In this document: piece after piece, positions 57,342 to 64,000 of the stretch
Layout of the letters: every line of letters starts with the position of its first letter
How positions within the stretch are numbered: the first letter of the stretch is position 1
NCBI GenBank assembly: GCA_050289625.1
Contig: JBNKGC010000004.1
Coordinates: 1 to 64,000, forward strand
Reading direction: 5' to 3'
From: NIC37A-2 sp050289625
GTDB lineage: Bacteria > Myxococcota_A > Polyangia > Polyangiales > Polyangiaceae
Length of the DNA: 64,000 bases
Program-made: the position numbers and the translations under genes
The notes under the pieces: model-generated
What the model was told of the DNA's origin: nothing
Databases searched by the model: none
The model's input: only the letters and a program-made list of their open reading frames with translations

Positions 57342-57689
57342 GCCGTTCCGCGAAGCGACTTCGAAGCAGGAAAGGTCGGAACCGACGAGCTTTCCCAGCT
57401 CCTGGTCGCTTCATTTCATCCCGAGCGGTCAGGGGACGTGTATCTCGTTCCCGACGAGCACTGGTATTTGATGCAGAGCCCCTATCACACCACCGTGGCA
57501 GCGATGCATGGGACGCCGTGGAAGTACGATCGTTACGTGCCGATCGTGTTCTTCGGACGAGGAGTGAAGCCGGGTGTGTACGGGCGCGAGGTGGCTCCTC
57601 GGGACATTGCTCCGACGCTCGCAGCGATGGTCGGCATCGAAGCGCCGAGGCAAGCGGAGGGCAGCGTGCTGGTCGAACTCAAGCAGTGA
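57342..57689 (+). pseudogene. 5'-truncated alkaline phosphatase/sulfatase-superfamily remnant
   Basis: The frame from just after the SDR stop to 57689 reads like the C-terminal end of a PafA-type alkaline phosphatase. It has SGDVYLVPDEHWYLM, HGTPWKYDRYVPIVFFG, then GVKPGVYGREVAPRDIAPTL. Similarity begins at once after the SDR stop, without a start codon, signal or the catalytic N-terminal half. A GTG at 57438 could start an 83-residue product, but it would have no active site. I read it as a deletion remnant. Confidence 0.75.
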
Positions 57690-57715
57690 TCGATCGCCGC
57701 AAGCGGTCATCGATC
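57688..57715. repeat. REP-like palindromic repeat, copy 2
   Basis: A near-palindrome with outer arms GATCGATC/GATCGATC-like and inner CCGC/GCGG, located right after the phosphatase remnant. Its core 57691-57712 is an inverted copy of 43731-43752 with one mismatch. Confidence 0.6.
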
Positions 57716-57773
57716 CGAGTGCGGGGCGATGGTGCCAAGCCCCGAGGGCGTGATCGATGGCCTCTGCCGCAAC

Positions 57774-58709
57774 CTACTGCGCAAAGAGCCAAGCAAATAC
57801 TTCGGCCATCACCTGCGGACCCCGCGGACCATATTGTCCGTGGTGCGCGTGGGGCAGCAGGAAGAATCGCGACCGAATGCCCGCGGCGCGCAAGGCCTCG
57901 TCGCCGGCGCGCATGTGATCGGTATTTTCCTCTTCGCCGCCGAGGATCGCCACGGCCTTCGCCCGAGCAAGCCGCTCCGGCTCGGCGGTGCCGGGTGGGC
58001 CTCCCAGCACCAGGCGCGGGTAGCGCGCGGGGTATTCGCCGGCGAGGCGCTCACCACGATGGGCTCCCTGCGAATAGCCGACCAGGACGAGTTGGTCGGT
58101 GTCGAGCTCACCGCCGCGCGCCTGTTTGACCACGTCGAGAGCCGCGTCGATTCGCTTTTGAATCAGGCTCACGTCCTTTGGCCAGCGGAAGCCCGGCCGA
58201 CCTTCGCAGGGGATGTCGGCCTTGAGGACGATGAGGGTGCCGTAGTGGCTTGCGAGCGGTGACCAATCGTCCATCGCGCGCGGGTTGCCGCACATGCCGT
58301 GCAAATACACCAGCGCTCGATCTTGCTCGGGGCCCGCGTGCACCACGCGGACGCTGCGATCGCCGGGAACGTCGAGCTCCGTGGTCAGGCCGAAGAGGAT
58401 CCCCGGGGGGAGTTCGGGCGGCTTTTCCTTCGGCGGTTCCGTGGGCGCGGTGGAGTCCTCGGCTGGGTGGGCAACCGTCGACTCGGTGCTCGCCGCGGGT
58501 GAGTCGGTCGAACCGGCTTCGGTCGTACTTCCCGTAGGCGGAGGCGCGCCGGCTGCGTCTTTTCCAGAGCCGCTCTCGAGCTGGTCCGCGGCCCCCGGAT
58601 CGTGCGTTTGCTGAGCGGCTTGGGGACGGCTGCAGGCGTAGGCCGCAACGACGAGCGCAGAGAGCGCGACCCGGGTGCAGAGGGTCCCCAGGGACGGCCT
58701 GCGCCGCAT
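57774..58709 (-). CDS. Exported alpha/beta-hydrolase
   Basis: A 311-residue protein with an N-terminal signal (VALSALVVAAYAC, a weak lipobox). A low-complexity Ala/Ser/Thr/Pro linker (about 30-100) is followed by a hydrolase domain: YLHGMCGNP, GYSQGA with nucleophile Ser213, and HAHHG with the catalytic His. The linker resembles a cell-surface spacer. Its start overlaps the Dph6-like stop as TGATG. Confidence 0.85.
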   Translation of the reverse strand: MRRRPSLGTLCTRVALSALVVAAYACSRPQAAQQTHDPGAADQLESGSGKDAAGAPPPTGSTTEAGSTDSPAASTESTVAHPAEDSTAPTEPPKEKPPELPPGILFGLTTELDVPGDRSVRVVHAGPEQDRALVYLHGMCGNPRAMDDWSPLASHYGTLIVLKADIPCEGRPGFRWPKDVSLIQKRIDAALDVVKQARGGELDTDQLVLVGYSQGAHRGERLAGEYPARYPRLVLGGPPGTAEPERLARAKAVAILGGEEENTDHMRAGDEALRAAGIRSRFFLLPHAHHGQYGPRGPQVMAEVFAWLFAQ

Positions 58710-59413
58710 CAGCGCACCGCCTCCGAACGCTCCGGCTGCGACGTGCCTCGAGGAAGAACATCGGCAAAGACGAAGCCGTCCCGCTCGACGACCTCGCCCA
58801 CCTCCACGTCGAGAGCGCGCCTGAGCATCGGACCCTTCCACACGAAGGAGTGAAACTCCCCGTTTTCGCCGCAAGGATCGACTCCCTCGGGGAGCTCCCG
58901 CAGGAGGGACTCGTCGAAGCGGCGACCAGCAAGTTCCCGGGGCACTTTGCGAGGGTCGACACACGTCAGGTAGGCCGAGAGTCCCCCGCGGATCATGTCG
59001 CGGGCGAGCTCACCCGTGGGAATTTGCCACAGGGGAAAGATGGGCTCGATTCCCGTGCCTTGCAGCTTGCCTTCGCGGTAGCTGCGGATGTCCTCCAGGT
59101 AGAGGTCGCCGAAGGCCATTTGTTCGATGCCCTCGCTCTTCGCCCGGTCCACGACGCGTGCCATCGCCGCTTCGTACTGGTCGTTGCTGCAAGGGGAGGG
59201 GATCGGCACCTGCCACAAGGGAAGACCGGCGGCATCGGCCTGCGCCTGGAGCAGCTTCTCGCGCACGGCATGCATGGCCACTCGCTGGTGCACCTCGTTC
59301 ACGCTGGTGAGGAGGCCAACGACGTCGACGTCACCGCGGTCGCGCAGCACGTGCAGAGACCAGGCGCTGTCCTTGCCGCTGCTCCAGCTCAAGAGGACTT
59401 TCGGTCGGGTCAC
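58709..59413 (-). CDS. Dph6-like PP-loop ATPase (diphthine-ammonia-ligase family)
   Basis: A 234-residue protein with the PP-loop SWSSGKDSAWSLHVL (residues 9-23), SVNEVHQRVAMHAV, and FGDLYLEDIRSYRE, then CGENGEFHSFVWKGP. Family members make diphthamide in eukaryotes, but bacteria lack the other diphthamide genes, so the role here is unknown. The GTG start and coupled downstream hydrolase imply an operon. Confidence 0.9.
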   Translation of the reverse strand: MTRPKVLLSWSSGKDSAWSLHVLRDRGDVDVVGLLTSVNEVHQRVAMHAVREKLLQAQADAAGLPLWQVPIPSPCSNDQYEAAMARVVDRAKSEGIEQMAFGDLYLEDIRSYREGKLQGTGIEPIFPLWQIPTGELARDMIRGGLSAYLTCVDPRKVPRELAGRRFDESLLRELPEGVDPCGENGEFHSFVWKGPMLRRALDVEVGEVVERDGFVFADVLPRGTSQPERSEAVR

Positions 59414-59537
59414 GCAGGCGACATGCCATTCGCACGGCTGGTACTCAAGAGCCGCAAGCTAAGGCGACGCGAAACGATCGGTGAAAGGACCGCGAGAGCC
59501 GTGATCTAGGCTCTCAGAGGCGAGGTCGGCCGCTCGA

Positions 59538-60050
59538 TCAGCCGTCGCGGAGCTCGACGCCGGTCGCGACGAGGCGGACTTCGGTCGCGGTGCCGTCGGA
59601 GTTCTTCGCTCCGAAGGTAGCTCCTTCTTCTTCCAGGTGCTCCACGTGCGATTTCTTCACGGTCTCCACCTCCACGACACCCTCCACGCGCGCCATCTTG
59701 CCGGCGGAATCCGTGGGAACGAAGAAGGAGTAGTCCTGGAAGGTGACTCGACAGCCGGGCGCGTTGTCATTCGGGGCGCTCGCCACCTCCATCCAGCATC
59801 CCTTCCGGGAACAGGCCCGTCGCACGTGCCCCTCGACCAACACGGTCTGCCCCGCGTAACCGGCCGGGCTACGCAGCACGCCCTCGAGGTCCTCGGTTTT
59901 CGTCAGAGTGACGCCGGCGCCGTAGCTGTGCGAGCCCGGCGCAGCGGGCGTCGGGCTCGCATCGGGAACGGGTTCTTTCTGCGCCTTCTGGCAAGCCGAG
60001 AAGCTAGCGAGGAGTGACGACAGGACGAGGAGGCGAGCTGCTGAACGCAT
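59538..60050 (-). CDS. DUF4920 lipoprotein
   Basis: A 170-residue lipoprotein (LLASFSAC). The DUF4920 domain (about 45-165) has TVLVEGHVRRACSRKGCWME, VTFQDYSFFVPTDSAGKMAR and VEGVVEVE. The CSRKGCWM cysteines suggest metal or redox binding. Role unknown. Confidence 0.87.
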   Translation of the reverse strand: MRSAARLLVLSSLLASFSACQKAQKEPVPDASPTPAAPGSHSYGAGVTLTKTEDLEGVLRSPAGYAGQTVLVEGHVRRACSRKGCWMEVASAPNDNAPGCRVTFQDYSFFVPTDSAGKMARVEGVVEVETVKKSHVEHLEEEGATFGAKNSDGTATEVRLVATGVELRDG

Positions 60051-60092
60051 GGCCGGCGGAGTATAGCGTCCTGGCCCCGGTTGTCCCGTGGC

Positions 60093-61511
60093 TCAGTCGT
60101 CGTCGGAGTCCGCGCTCAGGCTGAGGGAGCCGGAACCCGAGACATCGCCATCGCCGTCGCCCTTACCTTCGCTTCCGGGCAAACGGAACGCGAGGCCCGC
60201 CCACACCGAGACGTATCGGTCCGTCGCGCCACCGGCGACGCGGTCATGCGGAGTGCTTTCGGCAATGGGGTTGAAGTTCATGCCGTACTGAAGACCGTCG
60301 ATCCCGAAGAGGAGGTCGAAGTTCTCCGAGAGCATCCAGCCGACCTCGCCGCCGTACTCGAAGCCCACCGCAGAAGTCTCGGGGAACCATGCATCGGACT
60401 GGAGATCGCCGGTATCGTTCACGATGCGGTAGCGGGCGTGGGCTCCGATGAGGAGACCGGAATCGAACCGCAGTCGTGCGTCGGCGCCGATGTCGATGAA
60501 GGAATAACTGACGTCGGGAAAGAGAGGGCCCAACGGGCCCACGTCGTCATCCCCTTTGATGGTGAACTGGTGGTTCCCGATGGCCGCCAGCAGCCCCAGC
60601 GAGTGCAGCCCGAAGGGGAACCGAATCTTCGGTCCGACCCACCACATGCTGGTGGACTGATCCAGCTCCTCGTCTCCGAAGGCAACACTGGTGGCGAAGC
60701 CCACTTCGTAACCGCCGGTGAGGCCGATGTTGGCCATCCACCCGTCCATGCGGTGGGCCAGAGGGAACCAGGTGCCATGGACGAGCGCCTGAGGGGCCGT
60801 GGCAAGATTGTAGGTGAGCAGCTCGGGTTCGCCTTGGTCGGGAAAGATCTCCGCGAGGGTGCCGGTGTACCGAAAGGATCGAGAATACATCCGAAGTCCG
60901 GCGCGCAGCTCGAGTGCCTCCTGCGCTTCGGATGGAGTCTCGGTGTCTCCGGATGCGACTGGCTCCGAGGCGACTTCGGCCTCTTCTTCCGGTTCCCCAT
61001 CGAGATCCACCTCGGGCTCCGGTTCGGCGAGCTGGGCCTGGGAGACCGCTGCCATCAGCATCTCCGGGTCCCGCATCGCCTTCCGATAGTTATTCCAGAG
61101 CCCACCCTCGACGGGGATCTCTTCGATGAGGGCGCCGTCCTTGCCGTTGTGGACGTAGAGGGTGGCCGCCCAGCCTTTCTTCCCCTGAAGCGCAGTGGTG
61201 CCCAGGATGACGGCATCCGCCCCGTGCTTTTCGGCAAAGGACGCGATCTCGTCCTCGCTCGCCCCTTGGCTGATGTCCGTTGCGTCGTTACCGCCGACGA
61301 CGGTCACTCGATCGTTGCCCTCGAGCCCTTCGACCAACCATTCGCGTGCGCTCTGCGGCTTCGGACCCTTGAGCTTGCCAACGAGCACCTTCTTCGTGTC
61401 CGCGCTCTCATCTGCGGCGAGCACGGTGTTGGGGGAGATCAGGGTGGTCACCGCCGCCGAACCCAGGCACAGCGCCAGCAATGCTGGAGCGAAAGTTCCT
61501 CGGAAACGCAT
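60093..61511 (-). CDS. Outer-membrane beta-barrel-like protein
   Basis: A 472-residue protein with a cleavable signal (about residues 1-32). An N-terminal nucleotide-like or TolB-N-like domain (KKVLVGKLKGPKPQSAREWL, then DAVILGTTALQGKKGWAATL) is followed by an acidic linker (about 160-200). The C-terminal part (about 205-440) has alternating hydrophobic strands and aromatic girdles, typical of a small outer-membrane barrel. A Gly/Ser/Asp tail ends it. It overlaps the upstream gene as TGATG. Confidence 0.8.
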   Translation of the reverse strand: MRFRGTFAPALLALCLGSAAVTTLISPNTVLAADESADTKKVLVGKLKGPKPQSAREWLVEGLEGNDRVTVVGGNDATDISQGASEDEIASFAEKHGADAVILGTTALQGKKGWAATLYVHNGKDGALIEEIPVEGGLWNNYRKAMRDPEMLMAAVSQAQLAEPEPEVDLDGEPEEEAEVASEPVASGDTETPSEAQEALELRAGLRMYSRSFRYTGTLAEIFPDQGEPELLTYNLATAPQALVHGTWFPLAHRMDGWMANIGLTGGYEVGFATSVAFGDEELDQSTSMWWVGPKIRFPFGLHSLGLLAAIGNHQFTIKGDDDVGPLGPLFPDVSYSFIDIGADARLRFDSGLLIGAHARYRIVNDTGDLQSDAWFPETSAVGFEYGGEVGWMLSENFDLLFGIDGLQYGMNFNPIAESTPHDRVAGGATDRYVSVWAGLAFRLPGSEGKGDGDGDVSGSGSLSLSADSDDD

Positions 61512-62125
61512 CAGAGGGCCCCCTGACTGCCGGTTCCGCCCGTCGCGGCAGCGGCACCGCCCGTGCCACCCGTTGCCGCATCCGCACCACCAGTTCCACC
61601 GGTTGCGTCCGCGGCACCACCGGTCCCGCCCGTCGCAGCGCCGCCCGTACCGGCTTCGGCACCCTGGGAGATCGTCAGCGCCCACTCCCGGATGCATTCG
61701 ATCTGATCGGCTTCGAGGGGCAGGCCGACGGGCATCGCGCTGCCGCAGGAATAGGTCCCCAAGAGCTTCTTGAGGAGCAGACTTTCCTCGACGTTGTTCG
61801 GATCGACGATGAGCTCGGGGGTCGCGGGGCAGTTCTCCGGATCGGTGACGCCGGCGTAAGCTGCCTGCACACCGAGCACGTTCTGGGCAATGTCGCCGTT
61901 GACCAGATCCACCGAACCGAGGGGGTCGGGACCTTCGTGGCAGATGCTGGTCGAACACTTGGACTCGAAGATGGGCGTCGGATCACACCCCGGGCCGCTC
62001 GCCCTAAACGCATCGGAATTGTCCAAGTCGGAGCCTGCTGGACACGCGGTCAACGTGACGCTCAGCGAGGCGAGCAGGAAGAGTTTCGACCACGGGGGGG
62101 GACTGAAAGAAGGTGGATTTCTCAT
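61511..62125 (-). CDS. Cytochrome-c-like lipoprotein with a Thr/Gly/Ala repeat tail
   Basis: A 204-residue lipoprotein (SVTLTAC). Residues about 46-155 have a Cys-x4-Cys-His motif (CSTSICHEG) and a distal SAMPVGLPLE segment giving a Met ligand, like the planctomycete/myxobacterial cytochrome-like domain. Residues about 160-200 are a low-complexity tail with TGGTGGAADATGGTGG-type repeats. It is coupled to the beta-barrel gene. Confidence 0.8.
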   Translation of the reverse strand: MRNPPSFSPPPWSKLFLLASLSVTLTACPAGSDLDNSDAFRASGPGCDPTPIFESKCSTSICHEGPDPLGSVDLVNGDIAQNVLGVQAAYAGVTDPENCPATPELIVDPNNVEESLLLKKLLGTYSCGSAMPVGLPLEADQIECIREWALTISQGAEAGTGGAATGGTGGAADATGGTGGADAATGGTGGAAAATGGTGSQGAL

Positions 62126-62388
62126 TGTCGAGGAGTGCGGCGTGCGGCTGGCCCTCAGCCGCCGTTTCGGTTTGAATAGCCCAAGGAGGCCTGTGGAGGA
62201 AAGCTCACGAAAGCGTTCCAGGTTTCGACGACTGAGGACCGATCCGCAGGTGAGGGAGCGTGGCGTCGAACGGTCTGCTCACAAACGTCCGCTGACGCTC
62301 GATTTGAACCGACTCGGTCCCTTCGTGCTTCGAAGGGCGTCGGAGCTCCCCCCCGGGTTACCCACACGGACCAATCATCGGATGTCTC

Positions 62389-62865
62389 ATGTACCGATTC
62401 GAGAAGAATGATCTCCAAGGCCTGAAATCCCACGGATTCAGGCACTCCGTGAAGGTGAGGTTCCAGGACGTCGACGCGGCAGGGCTGGTGTTTTTCGCGC
62501 GTGTCCTCGAATACCTGCACGACTGCTATGTGTCGTTTCTGGCACACTCCGGGTCAGAATTGTCCGAGGTGCTCCGCGAAAAGCGCTGGGCCGCACCCCT
62601 TCGTCACGCGGAAGCGGACTACTTTCACCCAATCCGATTTGGCGAGGAACTCGCGGTCGTCCTCGCGGCGGCTCACCTCGAAGAGACGGAAATCACGCTC
62701 GGATACCAAGTGATCGGCGCGGCAGACCAGCGAGTGCGCGCCGTTGGGCAGACGGTGCACACGTTCGTCGATCCCAAAACCTTCGAGCGAATGCCCGTGC
62801 CTCGGGAGCTCTGCGAGGCGCTCCGAGACGTATCCAACGTGAGTTCCGAAACGACCAGCGGGTGA
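62389..62865 (+). CDS. Hotdog-fold acyl-CoA thioesterase (YbgC/4HBT family)
   Basis: A 158-residue protein with the signature VRFQDVDAAGLVFFARVLEY (catalytic Asp in QDVDAAG), HAEADYFHPIRFGEEL and the C-terminal TVHTFVDP. It would hydrolyse acyl-CoA. The first 20 residues are an extra N-terminal segment. A 263-bp gap separates it from the divergent cytochrome-like gene. Confidence 0.9.
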   Translation: MYRFEKNDLQGLKSHGFRHSVKVRFQDVDAAGLVFFARVLEYLHDCYVSFLAHSGSELSEVLREKRWAAPLRHAEADYFHPIRFGEELAVVLAAAHLEETEITLGYQVIGAADQRVRAVGQTVHTFVDPKTFERMPVPRELCEALRDVSNVSSETTSG

Positions 62866-63138
62866 TTCCGCAGCGAGCCAGGTGCGCTGTGCTCGTTGAA
62901 CCGAGGCGACCCGCGGAGTTCGTCTCCCGTCATGCGGTCGACCGACGACGACCATTCGCCTCGCGCTGACGAGTGCGGGTGGCGCCCCCACCGGGCTGCC
63001 ACCAATCGCCGCGGGCTGGCTGAGCTAGTCGGGACGAAACGGCGAGCGGAGGAAAAAACAGCTGCGGAATGACGTCGTGCTTTGGATCGAGACGTCGTTG
63101 GCCAGTTCCCGGCCTGCGGGTCGTAGTGCGGCTTCGTG

Positions 63139-64000
63139 ATGCGGGGAACAGCAACATACATGCAGTTTTTTACCGGTGCGGTTCTGCTGACGGTGGTGGG
63201 CTGTGGCTCACGGGAAACCGAACCGCGGGCACCCGTCAAAACGGCGGAGGCCCAGGTGGCTGCCGAGGTCACCGCACCGCCACAGGTGCCTTCGGAGGTG
63301 AAGTCCGTTGGCACGGGCGCGAAGGAAGAGCCGTCGGGGCTTTTGGTGCCGGCCGAAGTCGAGGCCCAAACGCAGACCTTCGGCAGCGGTCTGGTCGCCA
63401 AGTTCGAGATGCGGCAACCGCCTTGGGCGCTGTTGGCGGTTGATCGCCCCGTCCGAAGTGATGGCGACCCGCCCTCGTTCACCTACTGGGGACGGCGCTC
63501 CACCATCCCGGTCGGCAAACAGGAGCTGACCTATGCTGAGCTGAGCCCCGATGGTGAGTGGGTCGTGGCGATGAGCCAGACAGAAGGCGTCATCTACCGA
63601 TTCGACACGCACAACATCCGCGAGATCGAACGCACCCCGATCCCGGAGTTCGACCGCCATAACCCGGGGGCTCTGAAGCTCTGGCCGAAGGAAGGTGACG
63701 ATGAAGTGCGGGTGCTCCACGTTGGACCGCTCGGGCACCGCATCATCGACCTTCGTTCGGGAGCGGTGCGCACGCTCTCGACCGTGCCTGGCATGTTCGT
63801 TCGGGTAGGGAACGGCTTTCACACCATCGGCAGCGTCCTGACGGGTCCCGACGGAGTCGCCAGTCGCTTCGATCTATTTCTGCGGACGGCCGAGCGAGCG
63901 CACGTCCCCGCGCTGTCGCTGGAGCTTCGTGGGCGACTCCAGGACTTCGTGCTCACTCAGGACACGAAGCACCTGGTAGCTCTCGACCCGAACTCGAACC
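63139..64000 (+). CDS. Predicted lipoprotein with beta-propeller-like repeats, C-terminus cut by window edge
   Basis: An open frame from ATG 63139 (63160 also possible) runs through to the edge, giving 287 residues without a stop. The signal TGAVLLTVVGC is followed by a Pro/Val/Glu-rich linker and a domain with repeated strand motifs (TYAELSPDGEWVVAMSQTEG, then RVLHVGPLGHRIIDLRSGAV). This pattern suggests a WD40-like or YncE-like propeller. No family is certain. Confidence 0.75.
   Translation, partial: MRGTATYMQFFTGAVLLTVVGCGSRETEPRAPVKTAEAQVAAEVTAPPQVPSEVKSVGTGAKEEPSGLLVPAEVEAQTQTFGSGLVAKFEMRQPPWALLAVDRPVRSDGDPPSFTYWGRRSTIPVGKQELTYAELSPDGEWVVAMSQTEGVIYRFDTHNIREIERTPIPEFDRHNPGALKLWPKEGDDEVRVLHVGPLGHRIIDLRSGAVRTLSTVPGMFVRVGNGFHTIGSVLTGPDGVASRFDLFLRTAERAHVPALSLELRGRLQDFVLTQDTKHLVALDPNSN

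Overview
This is a GC-rich chromosomal window, most likely from a myxobacterium or related member of the Myxococcota (former Deltaproteobacteria). That is an inference from several features: the parA-parB block beside tig-clpP-clpX-lon, the large number of lipoproteins of unknown function, a lipoprotein with a Thr/Gly/Ala-repeat tail, many GTG/TTG starts and tightly overlapping genes. There is no rRNA operon, insertion sequence, prophage or CRISPR array. Two tRNA genes (Val-UAC and Glu-UUC) are present, neither with an encoded CCA end.

Layout. (1) 1-9.0 kb, core: parB (cut by the left edge) and parA on the minus strand, a small acidic protein, then tig, clpP, clpX and lon for protein folding and quality control. 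(2) 9.2-14.6 kb: tRNA-Val, a regulator made of two LuxR-type DNA-binding domains, a fused DUF2064/family-2 glycosyltransferase with an FAD disulfide oxidoreductase (a combination linked to arsenosugar-type gene sets), and an rRNA cytosine methyltransferase. (3) 14.7-23.0 kb: hisC, an EPSP-synthase-like gene, cmk and rpsA, interleaved with three envelope proteins of similar build. The EPSP-synthase-like protein has lost key catalytic residues. (4) 23.3-31.8 kb: an AI-2E-type permease, a membrane TPR protein, an orphan FlhA/SctV-like export gate, a FIST-domain protein, a PP2C phosphatase and ddl. (5) 31.8-46 kb: an MFS/spermidine-synthase fusion, a DCC protein, tRNA-Glu, carbonic anhydrase, a MepA-type murein endopeptidase with LysM, an epimerase, pdxH, an SDR, an OmpA-like lipoprotein and a CAP-domain lipoprotein. 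(6) 46.2-53.6 kb: pfkA, an APS reductase carrying its own glutaredoxin-like domain, mscS, an alpha/beta hydrolase overlapping ridA, an aquaporin and a Nudix hydrolase. (7) 53.6-64 kb: a DUF362 protein, a coupled pair of paralogous lipoproteins, an SDR followed by a 5'-truncated phosphatase remnant, a hydrolase/Dph6-like pair, a DUF4920 lipoprotein, an outer-membrane protein with a cytochrome-like lipoprotein, a thioesterase and a lipoprotein cut by the right edge.

The most notable non-coding signal is a near-identical palindrome, roughly 30 bp long, found 34-38 bp upstream of two minus-strand genes 23 kb apart: the orphan export-gate gene and ridA. It looks like a shared operator. A second palindrome family (GACCGCTTGCGG core) occurs near 43.7 and 57.7 kb and looks like a REP-type element. 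All functional calls come from reading translated motifs by eye. No database search was possible.
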